A DNA stretch of 40,939 nucleotides from Bradyrhizobium manausense (GTDB taxonomy: Bacteria > Pseudomonadota > Alphaproteobacteria > Rhizobiales > Xanthobacteraceae): assembly GCF_001440035.1 (NCBI RefSeq), contig NZ_LJYG01000091.1:1-40939 (forward strand), read 5' to 3'. Below are positions 16,772-26,164 of this stretch, in pieces (position 1 is the first letter of the stretch; each line of letters opens with the position of its first letter). Position numbers and translations under genes: made by a program. Under the pieces are notes generated by a model. The model worked only from the letters and a program-made list of their open reading frames with translations. It made no database searches and was not told where the DNA came from.

Positions 16772-17587
16772 GCCGGCCGCAAATGCTGGACGCTGACGCT
16801 GCTGGCTGACACGATGGTCAAGCTCACCGATCACGACAGCCTGTCGGGCGAGACCGTGCGTCGCCGGCTGGCCGAGAACGACCTCAAGCCATGGCGCAGG
16901 GACATGTGGTGCATTCCCCATGTCGACGGCGAATACGTCGCCCACATGGAGGACGTGCTCGATCTCTGCGCCGAGACGCCGGATCCCGTCCGGCCGCTGG
17001 TCTGCCTCGACGAGGCCCCCGTCCGGCTGATCAGCGAGGTACGCCAGCCGGTCCCGGCGCAACCGGGACAGCGCGAGCGGTACGATTACGAGTATCGCCG
17101 CAACGGCACTGTCAATCTCTTCGTCACCTTCGATCCGTATCGGGGCTGGCGCAACGTCAAGGTTACCGACCGCCGCGCCGCCGTGGACTACGCTCAGTGC
17201 ATGCGTGAGCTCGTCGACGTCTATTATCCCAACCCCTCCTGCATCCGTATCGTGCAGGACAATTTGTCGATTCATAAGCCTGGGGCGCTGTATGAGGCCT
17301 TCGCGCCTGCCGAGGCCCGACACATCCTGTGCCGCCTCGAATTCCACTACACTCCGAAGCACGCCAGTTGGCTCAACATGGTCGAGTGCGAGATCAGCGT
17401 GCTTCAGCGCCAGTGTCTCGGCCGCCGCATCGACGACCCCAAAAGGCTCCGAAACGAGATCGCAGCATGGCAACGGCGGCGAAATAAAAACCGAACCCGC
17501 ATCAAATGGATGTTCACAACCAACAAAGCCCGCGCCAAGCTCGGCCGCGCCTATCCAGCCACCGCCAAAGAGTCAAAATCACTGTGA
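16772..17587 (+). pseudogene. IS630 family transposase, 5'-truncated
   Basis: DDE transposase of the Tc1/mariner-IS630 superfamily. The intact part from about CWTLTLLADTMVKL (ATG 16814) gives 257 residues: D in LVCLDEAPVRL, D in IRIVQDNLSIHKPG, E in SWLNMVECEISVL, so the catalytic core is present. Full-length relatives (about 340-360 residues) begin with a helix-turn-helix domain, which is missing; upstream codons read VDELRRVRKRAGRK, unrelated, and open after a TAG. The truncation point is near 16771-16785. The product might be made from ATG 16814 but would lack end recognition. Ends with TGA at 17585-17587. Confidence 0.82.
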
Positions 17588-17727
17588 TAGGCTACCAGGA
17601 CGCGAAAAATTTCTAGGAGACAGCCGAGAACCAGGACCCCGGCCGCTTTCCACGCTACGCCCGCCCCACTCGGCACGTCGGGCTAGCAAAGACAGAAATG
17701 AAGCTATGCCAGCCCGAGCAAAGACAT

Positions 17728-18513
17728 TTACGTCGCCATTGACTGGCCGCCATTCAGATCGAGCAGAGTTCCTGTAATGAATTTAGCGTCGTCCGACGCT
17801 AGGAAAGCGACTGCCCCGCTAATATCCTCCAAATCACCGTGATGTTGTAGCGGAATCGCTTTCTTAATTGCCTCGCGCTCTACCAAGGGACGGCGAAACT
17901 CCCACAGCTTGCGGACGCGCTCGGTCATAATCAGCCCCGGCAGGACAGCGTTGGCCGTCACCCCCTTCGGCCCGAATTCCATGGCGAGAGATAACGTGAA
18001 AGCGTGCACCGCACCCTTAGCCGCGCAGTATGCAGGGCCATCGATATAGCTCGAGTAACGCCCGGCCTTCGAGCCGAGGTTAATCACCCGGCCGTAGCCA
18101 GCGCCGCTCATCGCGCCGATGAAAGCCTTCGTCACCCGTACCGCTGTGTAGAGGTTAAGGTCAATGGTCTGAACCCAATCCTCTTCGGTCTGATCGAGCA
18201 AGTAATATGGCCTGTCCAAGGCACCGCCAGCGTTGTTGACGACAATGTCGACCCCGCCAAACGCGTCAAGTACGCCGGCGGCCGCCTGCTTAACGTCGCG
18301 CTCGCTCCGCAAGTCGACAACCGATTTCAGGAACGTGTCGCCGCCCGCTGACCCGAAGGCGATATCGAGACCGTTCGAGTTTTTGTCCCATACGGCTACT
18401 CGGGCGCCTTCGCTCGAAAGGCGCTTTGCGATGGCTGCGCCTAGGTCACCTGCCGCACCGGTGACTAATGCTCGCCGACCTCGAAATCTCTGTGAGATAG
18501 AAACGTCATTCAT
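17728..18513 (-). CDS. SDR family NAD(P)-dependent oxidoreductase
   Basis: Classical short-chain dehydrogenase/reductase, 261 residues. Cofactor motif ALVTGAAGDLGAAIA, NNAGG, active-site Ser in VINLGSKAGRYSSY, catalytic YCAAKGAVHAF (Tyr and Lys four apart), then LPGLIMTERVRKL and a C-terminal ITGTLLDLNGGQSMAT. FabG/glucose-dehydrogenase-like architecture; the substrate alcohol or ketone is unknown. ATG 18513 begins one base after the stop of a truncated M20 peptidase stub, and its ribosome site (AGGAG about 10 bases upstream) lies inside that stub, so expression depends on the fused upstream DNA. Confidence 0.9.
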   Translation of the reverse strand: MNDVSISQRFRGRRALVTGAAGDLGAAIAKRLSSEGARVAVWDKNSNGLDIAFGSAGGDTFLKSVVDLRSERDVKQAAAGVLDAFGGVDIVVNNAGGALDRPYYLLDQTEEDWVQTIDLNLYTAVRVTKAFIGAMSGAGYGRVINLGSKAGRYSSYIDGPAYCAAKGAVHAFTLSLAMEFGPKGVTANAVLPGLIMTERVRKLWEFRRPLVEREAIKKAIPLQHHGDLEDISGAVAFLASDDAKFITGTLLDLNGGQSMAT

Positions 18514-18514
18514 C

Positions 18515-18781
18515 CTACATCGCTCCTGAATGCCCCTTGCCGCACGTCACAAATAAAGGCTGCCCCGGGCCGGAGGCAGTGCCTTTAATACCGATATAGA
18601 GGCCGGCGTTGTGGAAGGTCGTGACATCCTCGACACCAAAACGTTGCAGTATGCCGCAAATCCGCTCCTGGGTCTTCCATTCCGCGTTTGAGATCTCCGG
18701 CTCCCGGTGCATTGCATGGCGCAGCTCAATGACCGCGTCGCGCTCAGCATCCGACAAAAAGCTGTTGATGCGTGTGTCCAT
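18515..18781 (-). pseudogene. M20 family amidohydrolase, N-terminal stub
   Basis: 88 residues beginning MDTRINSFLSDAERDAVIEL, then RHAMHREPEISNAEWKTQER, then GIKGTASGPGQPLFVTCGKG and a stop. The R-H-x-M/L-H-x-x-P-E motif is the classic start of IAA-amino-acid/hippurate hydrolase-type M20 peptidases (about 390 residues). The metal-binding MHACGHD region and everything after are missing. The break coincides with the start of the SDR gene, pointing to a deletion that fused the two. Confidence 0.75.
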
Positions 18782-18997
18782 CCGGTTCGAACCTATCGGC
18801 CCCGCTTACCCAGTGTTTGTCGGCAACATTCGTACCCTGACACGAGAGAATAAAATCGGCCAACTTTTGCCCATCGACGCACATTCTTCGGATCGACTTT
18901 GCATTTTCGTGCAGAATTTCATCGCCGGCATCAAACCGTTGCTTGGCACCCTAGTGCAGTCTCACGATGCCAGATCGATGTGCCCGGGAGGCCGAAG

Positions 18998-19020
18998 AAC
19001 TCAGGCGCGTTCGCAAACGA
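18998..19020. repeat. 23-bp direct repeat, copy 2
   Basis: Exact repeat of 16748-16770, overlapping the stop codon and last codons of the gene at 19001-19345. Confidence 0.75.
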
Positions 19021-19345
19021 AGCCTGAATCGTCGCCATTGTGTATGTAGATGTGACCGACGAGCCTGCCCGCAGTGCCGATCATAGCCCATCCACGACCG
19101 CAGACGGGATCATTCTCGTCGTGCCCCTCCCACGAGAACTCCGCACAGGCCGAACCGTCTCGCGCGCCGTAGCGGACGTCGAGAAAGCCCTTCAGCGCAC
19201 CGAAGGCGATTTCAGCGTCGGACTTGCCCTCGAAGGTGAGATGCGCCTCTTCGACAAGGTCGAGGAAGTGGCTGTCCCAGTTGTCCATTTCGACGATGCG
19301 CCAGCGGCCGGCAAAGGCCTTGGCGAAGCCTGGCACCTTGGCCAT
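19001..19345 (-). CDS. conserved hypothetical protein, overlapping the IS5-type transposase stop
   Basis: 114 residues from ATG 19345 (MAKVPGFAKAFAGRWRIVEM), then NWDSHFLDLVEEAHLTFEGK, SCAEFSWEGHDENDPVCGRG and a tail GHIYIHNGDDSGFVCERA. I recall similar stand-alone hypothetical proteins in many proteobacteria but no function. Strongly acidic and aromatic with no membrane segment. The ATG shares one base with the transposase stop (TGATG), so it could be translated by re-initiation. It may be an IS passenger gene or a host gene hit by the IS. Confidence 0.6.
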   Translation of the reverse strand: MAKVPGFAKAFAGRWRIVEMDNWDSHFLDLVEEAHLTFEGKSDAEIAFGALKGFLDVRYGARDGSACAEFSWEGHDENDPVCGRGWAMIGTAGRLVGHIYIHNGDDSGFVCERA

Positions 19346-19880
19346 CAGCCGGGCTCCGCGATCAGCTTCGGCAGCCGCACCAGATCGTAGGCGGCGGCAG
19401 CGAAGGTAAGGGCCCATCCGACGCGATCACGGCCACGGAACCGGATCTTCTCTTGCCCGGCGACCGTCTTGATCCAGCCGAATACCTCCTCGATGCGCTT
19501 GCGGATGCGCTGGCTGACGGCATAGCCGCCGTGCCGGGTCGTTCGTCCGTCGATCGCAGAGCTGCGGCCGCTGGCATTCTGCGCAACATGCGGCGTCACA
19601 TTCATCGAGCGCAGCTCGTTGACGAAGTCTTCTGCATCGTAGGCTTTGTCGGCGCCAAGCGTGATCGCTGTCGGCCGGTCGGCACGAGGCTCGATCATGT
19701 GCAGCGCGGCCACCCGTTCGGCATGCCCGTCGGCTGCGTCAGGCAGGCGTCGACCAGCAGGCCGTGGCGGTTCTCCATCAGGCCATGCCCGATGAAGCAC
19801 AGCTTCGTCTCCTTGCCTCTGCCCTTGCGGTAGAGCCTGGCATCCGGATCGGTAGTCGAAGCGGACTCGTTCGGAGCGAC
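19345..19880 (-). pseudogene. IS5-type transposase, 5'-truncated and frameshifted
   Basis: The upstream frame reads STTDPDARLYRKGRGKETKL then CFIGHGLMENRHGLLVDACL; after about 19731-19740 the reading moves to DGHAERVAALHMIEPRADRP, AITLGADKAYDAEDFVNELR and EEVFGWIKTVAGQEKIRFRG, ending in TGA at 19345-19347. One missing base in the ACGCAGCC stretch explains the shift. The Asp of LGADKAYD and Glu of RIEEVFGWIK match the second and third catalytic positions of DDE_Tnp_1 (IS5) transposases. The N-terminal half, with the first Asp, is absent upstream of about 19880. Non-functional. Confidence 0.8.
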
Positions 19881-20120
19881 TGCAAGTGGCCAAGTTGGTC
19901 CCAACGGGATTCCGCACTTTCGGCAGTGTTAACTCTGCTTGAGGGTAGTACGCGTAAATGGCCTGATCAGATAACTAGTGTGGCTGACTGTCGCCACGGC
20001 GGAAAGTAACCTATTGCGATCCCTATACAGCTCTCGCATGTTCTCAACCGTCCAAACCACCGAGGTGCCGTGACGCAAGGACTCCCTACCAAAGCAGGGC
20101 TCGTATGCCTCTCGAGAATG

Positions 20121-21576
20121 TCAGATACCCAAACACAGGTACTTCAACTCAGTGTAGTCATCGAGACCATACTTGGAGCCCTCACGTCCGATTCCGGATT
20201 GCTTGGTCCCTCCGAACGGCGCCACTTCCGTCGAGATCATCCCTGTATTGATGCCAACCATGCCGTATTCGAGCGCCTCTGCCACGCGAAAGATCTTCGA
20301 GACATCCTTCGCGTAGAAATAGGAGGCGAGCCCGAATTCGGTGTTGTTCGCCAGTTCGATGACTTCCTCTTCAGTGTCAAACTTGAACAGCGGCGCCACT
20401 GGTCCAAAGGTCTCTTCCGTCGACAGCCTCATATTGGCAGTAACGCCCGTCAGAATGGTAGGCTCATAAAACAGCCCACCTTGAGGAGCGGGGTTGCCAC
20501 CAATCGCCACCCTTGCGCCTTTTGAGACGGCATCGGACACATGTTCCTGAACCTTCTTCATAGCGCTTTCATCGATGAGCGGGCCCGTCGTGACACCGTC
20601 GATGAAGCCATCACCGATTTTCATCTTCCTAACCCGCTCGACGAGCTTGTTTGCGAAGGCTTCATAGACACCGGCCTGGACGTACAGGCGATTGGCGCAG
20701 ACGCAGGTTTGGCCAGCGTTACGGTACTTTGAGACCATTGCGCCTTCGACTGCGGCGTCGAGGTCAGCATCGTCGAAGACGATAAACGGCGCGTTGCCGC
20801 CAAGCTCAAGGCCAAGCTTCAATACCTGATCGGCTCCTTGACGCATCAGGATCTTGCCAACATGGGTCGATCCTGTGAAGGTCAGCTTCCGGATCTTGTC
20901 ATTCCGACAGAGTTCCTGACCGATCATGGCCGCGTCAGTCGCCGTCAGTACTGAGAAGAGACCCGGCGGAAGTCCTGCGCGCTCGGCGAGTGTGGCGAGA
21001 GCGAGCGCGGAAAGCGGCGTCTGGGCAGCGGGCTTGGAAACCATGCTGCACCCAGCTGCAAGAGCAGGCGCCAATCTTCCGAGCCAGCATCGCGTTCGGG
21101 AAGTTCCAAGGTGTGATAGCATCAACGACTCCAACCGGCTGCTTGATCACGATAAGGCGCTTATCTGCCTGATGACCAGGTATGGTATCGCCATAGGTCC
21201 GCTTCGCCTCTTCGCCAAACCATTCAACGTAGGAGGCTCCGTAGAGGATTTCGCCCCGGGCCTCCGGCCAGGGCTTACCCATCTCCATCGTGAGGATCGT
21301 CGCGAGATCGTCGGCATTAGCAACCATCAAATCGTAGAGCTTACGCAAGATGGCGGCCCGGTCTTTGACGGTTCGCGTTGCCCAGGCTTTCTGTGCAGCA
21401 AAGGCAGCGTTTACGGCGCGATCTACCTCCTCTCTGCCCATGTCCGGCAGAGTGGCGATCACCTCGCCGGTCGAAGGGTTGGTGACATCAAAGCTCGTCC
21501 CAATCGAGCTGGCGGACAGCCACTCCGCGCCGACAAGAGCTTTGTCGACTGCAAGGGACGCATCCTTTAATTTCAT
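20121..21576 (-). pseudogene. succinate-semialdehyde dehydrogenase-like gene, single-base frameshift
   Basis: NAD(P)-dependent aldehyde dehydrogenase of the GabD type, about 485 codons if repaired. N-terminal part from ATG 21576 (MKLKDASLAVDKALVGAEWL) through ITPWNFPNAMLARKIG; C-terminal part from APALAAGCSMVSKPAAQTPL with the Glu in LELGGNAPF and the nucleophile in NAGQTCVCANRLYV, ending FGGTKQSGIGREGSKYGLDD and YTELKYLCLGI. The frames join at about 21071, where ATTGGCGCC would read K-I-A-P-A-L if one G were removed. All other signatures are intact, so the lesion is recent or a sequencing error. If functional it would oxidise succinate semialdehyde from GABA or putrescine. Confidence 0.85.
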
Positions 21577-21774
21577 CCGCAACTTTTGGGATATAGTCAC
21601 TGATTGGTCCTGCTTTAGGTTTCGTCGAGGCGACAGGTCAGCAGCGTAAGTTTGCAAGTCGAGTTGCCGCTTTGTCATCTGCCAGTAATTGCCGGGTCGA
21701 AAGATCCGGCAATACTGAATAGGCGAGTACATTCGGCCTGCAGGTAGGCACTGAGATTTGGACTGCCGCCACTC

Positions 21775-23463
21775 TTAGTGTTGCGCGTCGGCCGGCGCGG
21801 ATGCGAAGGTGCTGATCGGGGGGCGCGCCTCCGCTGGCACCACCACGTCAATCAGCAGCGGACGGCTCAACCCTCGCGCACCCTGAAGGGCATCCTCGAG
21901 CTCGGCCGGCGTCGTCACACGTATACCATCGCAGTTCAGCGTGCGCGCCAGGTCAGCGTAGTTGACCGGGGTGAAAGAAGTCTGGACCGTCTTGCCGAAG
22001 CGGTGCTTCTCGTAGTGCTGCTGGAAACCTAGAATGCTGTTGTTAAGTACAATCACACAAATCGGTACCCCATAGCGCGCTGCCGTCTCCATCTCCATTG
22101 CAACGTAGCCGAAGCCTCCGTCGCCAGTCACGCAATACACGGCCGAATCCGGCTTTGCGAACTTGGCTCCAATTGCCGCCGGGACGCCCCATCCGAGACC
22201 GGCGAAGCCACGAGGCGCGAGGAACTTACGCCCTGCCTTCTTGTAACGCAGCAAGTCCATCCCCCAAGCCGAGGAGTAACTGGCATCGGTCGTCACGATG
22301 TCATCTTCGCCAAGCAAAGCATTAAGGGATCGATATATCTGGCGTGGATCGATCGAGCCTTTACCGAGGTCCAAAGCTTCGAAGGTGGCGTTCCAAGCCG
22401 CGATCTTTGACTGCAGCCCTCTAGTCCATGCAGACGGCTCTGTGCGTTGTGGAACTGCCTGGACAAGTTGATCAAGCGCCAGCTTTGCATCCGCGGCAAT
22501 CTCGAGAGCTACGTACGTCCTTCCGAGTTCCACCGGATCGATGTCGATGTGGATGATCTGCTGGTCGCGCGAGGGAATCGTGTAATCATTGGTCGCAATC
22601 GAGTCGGTCTTCGTCCCCACGAGGACCACCAGATCCGCTTCTCGCACGGCTTGGTTTGCGAGCCACCCGCGTGCACCCTCGCCCGCGGTGTAGGATCCGA
22701 CGACTCCGGCGGCCAGCGGGTGCGTTTCGGCAATTGCGCCTTTGCCCAACGGCGTCGTCGCAACAGGAATCTGCAGCCGTTCGGCCAGCGCTTGCAGCGC
22801 ATCGTAGCCCTGTGACAGGTGCAGCCCACCGCCGGCGATCACGATCGGGCGTGCGGCCGCCTTGATCCGCTGCGCGGCTTGCTCAATCAACGATGGATCT
22901 GCTGCTATGCGCACCCGCGGGTACGTGGCGGGTTCTGTGATTTGTACGGGGTTAACCGGCCCGTTGGTCAGGGCGGAGTCCGGAAAGGCGATCACCACTG
23001 GCCCCGGCCGGCCGGTCGTCGCCACACGCATCGCATGGGCAACGTAGTCGGCTGCGCGTTCTGGCGCATCAACCCGCCTGCCCCACTTGGTCATTTGCTC
23101 GAACAGACGAACGTGATCGATGCCCTGTATGGCGTTGCGGTCCATATTGGGCGTAGCAATGTCATTGACAAGAGCCAATACTGGCGTTGACGTGTTATAC
23201 GCCTCCGCTAGTCCTGAGACCAGGTTCGTCGCACCGGGGCCACGTATCGCGCCGCATACGCCGACCCGTCCCGATACCCTGGCGAACGCATCGGCCATGA
23301 CGGCACCGGCACGCTCATCGTGGACCGTGATTGCCCGTATGCTCGGGTCCAAATCGATATACAGAGGCTCAGGCGTGTCCATGCCAAAGATGTGAGTGAC
23401 ACCGAGCTCGACAAGCGCGTTACTTACAGCTTGAGCACCAGTTTTGGTGTTTTTGGTAGACAT
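21775..23463 (-). CDS. thiamine pyrophosphate-dependent enzyme, acetolactate synthase-like
   Basis: 562 residues from ATG 23463 (MSTKNTKTGAQAVSNALVEL), with AAGGA five bases upstream; the longer frame to 23553 lacks a site. Three domains: N-terminal PYR domain with the cofactor-activating Glu in AITVHDERAGAVMADAFARV (Glu50), central domain (PIVIAGGGLH, LVVLVGTKTDS), and C-terminal PP domain with the TPP motif VTGDGGFGYVAMEMETAARY and VIVLNNSILG. The overall plan is IlvB/benzoylformate-decarboxylase-like; carboligation or decarboxylation of a 2-oxo acid is expected. No small regulatory subunit is nearby, which argues against a biosynthetic acetolactate synthase. Confidence 0.88.
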   Translation of the reverse strand: MSTKNTKTGAQAVSNALVELGVTHIFGMDTPEPLYIDLDPSIRAITVHDERAGAVMADAFARVSGRVGVCGAIRGPGATNLVSGLAEAYNTSTPVLALVNDIATPNMDRNAIQGIDHVRLFEQMTKWGRRVDAPERAADYVAHAMRVATTGRPGPVVIAFPDSALTNGPVNPVQITEPATYPRVRIAADPSLIEQAAQRIKAAARPIVIAGGGLHLSQGYDALQALAERLQIPVATTPLGKGAIAETHPLAAGVVGSYTAGEGARGWLANQAVREADLVVLVGTKTDSIATNDYTIPSRDQQIIHIDIDPVELGRTYVALEIAADAKLALDQLVQAVPQRTEPSAWTRGLQSKIAAWNATFEALDLGKGSIDPRQIYRSLNALLGEDDIVTTDASYSSAWGMDLLRYKKAGRKFLAPRGFAGLGWGVPAAIGAKFAKPDSAVYCVTGDGGFGYVAMEMETAARYGVPICVIVLNNSILGFQQHYEKHRFGKTVQTSFTPVNYADLARTLNCDGIRVTTPAELEDALQGARGLSRPLLIDVVVPAEARPPISTFASAPADAQH

Positions 23464-23581
23464 AGCGTTCCTTACGAATTGATGTTCGATGGTTGGTGAC
23501 CCGGTTGTGTTAGGTCCATTCAGACACGCCCGGGTTCTATTGTGAAATGGCAAGACGATCGTTCTTGCTCACCTTCGACGG

Positions 23582-23905
23582 TCAGCTCATTGGCCAACAT
23601 TGCGTCCTCCCTGCAATCGCGACCATTGGGCTTTGTCGTCGACGCGGAGCATCGTCGCCGATCCCTTGCGCACAGCGCTGGATACAGAGACCTAGTACGA
23701 GCTGCTTTAAAGCTGCCGCAATTGTTGTTCTGAACTGCACACGAGTCATGAAACGGCTCTCGTCCACAAGTGACGGGATGCGTGGATCCCATGTCGAACG
23801 GAGCAAATTCCTCCAAAGAATATGTGCGCTGAGCCACACATCGGACGAACGCCCAGAGGGAATACCCGATGGCGGACTGGAGGATATGGCCGTGAGCGCA
23901 CTCAT
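23582..23905 (-). CDS. unrecognised 107-residue ORF overlapping the SDR stop
   Basis: Open frame MSALTAISSSPPSGIPSGRS, later SDVWLSAHILWRNLLRS and TIAAALKQLVLGLCIQRC. No family recognised. The only support is context: its ATG overlaps the stop of the SDR gene by 4 bp (ATGA), as in coupled operon genes. It is Ser/Arg-rich with no clear domain, and other frames on both strands are also open, so it may be chance. Confidence 0.2.
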   Translation of the reverse strand: MSALTAISSSPPSGIPSGRSSDVWLSAHILWRNLLRSTWDPRIPSLVDESRFMTRVQFRTTIAAALKQLVLGLCIQRCAQGIGDDAPRRRQSPMVAIAGRTQCWPMS

Positions 23906-24660
23906 GTGATGACGAAGCCACCGTTCGGACTCAGCACCTGCCCCGTGATGAAAGAGGCCTCGTCGCTTGCGAGAAAAGCAATCGCTTCCCCCATTTCGTG
24001 GGGCTGTCCATAGCGGCCGAGTGGGATCGTCTTGGCTTTAGCGGCGCGCAACTCAGGCGGGTCGTTGCGGGCCGTCATCTCGGTCTCGGTATGGCCTGGC
24101 GCCACGACATTGACCCGGATGTTCCAGGGGGCTAATTCCTTGGCCCAGCCCTTGGAGAGCGCCAAAATCGCGCCTTTAGCCGCGTTGTAGGTCGCGCCTT
24201 CGGTCCAGCCCACGAGCGCTTGGATCGAGGACAAGTTGACAATACTGCCGGAATTGCGGCGCTTCATGCCAGGAGCCACCGCTTGCGTCGTCCATACCGT
24301 ACCACCAACATGTACACCGATTGAGCGCTGGAACATCGCTTCGGTGACCTGCTCGATCGGACAGCGGTCAGACGCAATGCCCGCGTTATTGATCAGCACA
24401 TCGATCTGGCCGAAGCGATGTTCGATAGCCGCTACGACATCGCGCATCGCCTCGCTGTCGGAAACGTCGGCAGCATAGCTTTCCGCCTCGACACCAAGTT
24501 CTCGAACCAGCGCAGCGGTCTCGGCCGCCGTCGTCGCGTCGATGTCGTGCACGGCGACGTCAAAGCCGCGTCTGGCAAGAACAAGAACGGTCGCCTTGCC
24601 AATTCCGCGGCCTGCCCCGGTTACCAAGGCAACTTTTCGTTTATGATCGGACATAGTCAC
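23902..24660 (-). CDS. SDR family NAD(P)-dependent oxidoreductase
   Basis: Short-chain dehydrogenase of 252 residues starting at GTG 24660 (GGAG five bases upstream; an ATG two codons later is equally possible). VALVTGAGRGIGKATVLVLA cofactor motif, VHDID after strand 2, LINNAGIAS, catalytic Ser in IVNLSSIQALVGW, YNAAKGAILALSKGW, NVVAPGHTETEM, and the usual end FITGQVLSPNGGFVIT. 3-oxoacyl-ACP-reductase-like; likely oxidises a hydroxy intermediate of the surrounding catabolic cluster. It follows the class III aminotransferase by 107 bp on the same strand. Confidence 0.92.
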   Translation of the reverse strand: MTMSDHKRKVALVTGAGRGIGKATVLVLARRGFDVAVHDIDATTAAETAALVRELGVEAESYAADVSDSEAMRDVVAAIEHRFGQIDVLINNAGIASDRCPIEQVTEAMFQRSIGVHVGGTVWTTQAVAPGMKRRNSGSIVNLSSIQALVGWTEGATYNAAKGAILALSKGWAKELAPWNIRVNVVAPGHTETEMTARNDPPELRAAKAKTIPLGRYGQPHEMGEAIAFLASDEASFITGQVLSPNGGFVIT

Positions 24661-24767
24661 TTTCGCTCCGGATTCACTGCTCAGCAGCGTCGATCGGGTG
24701 GCAGCTTGCTCCCGGTGCCCTGAGCAACACGCTTTTGCATGACGGCCCCATTGAGCTTCAATGGCGC

Positions 24768-26156
24768 CTACTTATTCGCCAGTTCGTCCATCACCTCTTT
24801 GGTTGCTTGATAGGCCAGCTCAACGATTTCGTCGATCTCAGCCTCGGAAACAACCAGAGGCGGTGCAAAGCCAAGAATCTCTCCATGCGGCATCGCTCGT
24901 GCAATAAGCCCCCGATCGCGAGCCGCCTTCGAGATGCGGGCACCGACCTTCAACTCCGGATCAAATCGGCGCTTCGTCTGGCGATCCGCAACATACTCGA
25001 TCGCCCCGAGCAAGCCCACGCCTCGAACTTCCCCGACGATTTCCAGCTGTGCAAACCGCTCCCTGAGCCGTTTTTGAAAGTGAGCGCCGACGGTTCGGGC
25101 TCTATCGCTCAGTCGCTCCTTCTCGACGATGTCGAGCACCGCGTTGGCGGCTGCTGCCGCGATCGGATGGCCGGAGTAAGTATAGCCATGAGAGAATGCT
25201 CCGACGCGATCAGCGGCTTCCTCCATGACCTTGTAAACTCTCTCGCCGACGATGGCTCCCGATAGCGGCATGTACCCGGATGTCAGCCCTTTGGCGACTG
25301 TGACAAGATCTGGTTCGATTCCATACAGCGTGCTCCCGAAGTCAGCGCCGGTTCGACCAAATCCACAGATGACCTCATCGGCAATCAAAAGGACGTCGTA
25401 CCGCCTTAGCACCGCCTGGATTTCACGCCAGTAACCCGCAGGCGGCGGCGTGATACCACCCGTGCCGAGCACCGGCTCAGCGATGAAAGCGCCGACCGTT
25501 TCTGGACCCTCTCTCACGATTAGCTGTTCGAGCTCGGCCGCTCGCCGGCGAGAAAAGTCCTCTTCTGTCTCGCCCGGTTCAGCACCCCAATAATGATGCG
25601 GCGTGCCCGTGTGGAGAACCCCCGGGAAAGGTAGGTCCATACGATCGTGATAAAATGACATGCCAGTCATCGAACCGGAGATCACCGAGCAACCATGATA
25701 CCCGCGCTCACGCGAGATGATCTTCTTCTTTTTAGGCCGCCCACATAGATTATTGTAGTACCAAACGAGCTTTGCTTGAGTCTCGTTGGCATCCGATCCC
25801 GAAAGCCCGTAGAACACCTTGCTTGGCTTGCCAGGCGCCATGCGCACGAGGCGATCCGAAAGCGTAGCCAGTTCTTCGGTCGTGTGCGCTGCATATGTGT
25901 GGTAGTACGCCAAACCATAGGCTTGCCGCGCAATGGCTTCGGCCACTTCGGTGCGACCGTAACCGATATTTACACAGTAAAGGCCAGCAAAGCCGTCGAT
26001 ATAACTGCGCCCCTCTGCGTCCTTGATATGGATCCCCTTTCCGCTGGTGACGATCGTCGGGTCACCAATCTTACCAGTGGCGAAATCCTTGAGCTGAGTG
26101 AAAGGATGCAGAACACTTGAGCGATCCCGTTCAGCAATGGTCTTGATGTCAATCAT
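24768..26156 (-). CDS. class III aminotransferase (omega-amino acid/amine:pyruvate type)
   Basis: 461 residues from ATG 26156 (MIDIKTIAERDRSSVLHPFT) with AGGAG five bases upstream; an open extension to 26321 overlaps the upstream gene and is not used. PLP-enzyme motifs: HPFTQLKDF entrance segment, YGLSGSDANETQAKLVWYYN, RGYHGCSVISGSMTGMSFYH, AEPVLGTGGITPPPAGYW, LLIADEVICGFGRTG (Asp260), and the Schiff-base Lys in LVTVAKGLTSGYMPLSG (289). Resembles putrescine/beta-alanine/GABA:pyruvate transaminases, which feed an aldehyde to the adjacent dehydrogenase. The dehydrogenase stop is only 8 bp upstream, so the two are one operon. Confidence 0.92.
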   Translation of the reverse strand: MIDIKTIAERDRSSVLHPFTQLKDFATGKIGDPTIVTSGKGIHIKDAEGRSYIDGFAGLYCVNIGYGRTEVAEAIARQAYGLAYYHTYAAHTTEELATLSDRLVRMAPGKPSKVFYGLSGSDANETQAKLVWYYNNLCGRPKKKKIISRERGYHGCSVISGSMTGMSFYHDRMDLPFPGVLHTGTPHHYWGAEPGETEEDFSRRRAAELEQLIVREGPETVGAFIAEPVLGTGGITPPPAGYWREIQAVLRRYDVLLIADEVICGFGRTGADFGSTLYGIEPDLVTVAKGLTSGYMPLSGAIVGERVYKVMEEAADRVGAFSHGYTYSGHPIAAAAANAVLDIVEKERLSDRARTVGAHFQKRLRERFAQLEIVGEVRGVGLLGAIEYVADRQTKRRFDPELKVGARISKAARDRGLIARAMPHGEILGFAPPLVVSEAEIDEIVELAYQATKEVMDELANK

Positions 26157-26164
26157 GCGCTCTC

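Noticed and set aside
16586..17473. 295-codon minus-strand ORF
   Set aside because: It lies antisense to the IS630 transposase, whose DDE motifs are clear on the plus strand; the minus translation has no motif.
18944..18958. Possible sigma-54 promoter (TGGCAC...TGCA)
   Set aside because: The distance between the GG and GC elements is one base too short for a -24/-12 promoter and no downstream gene fits.
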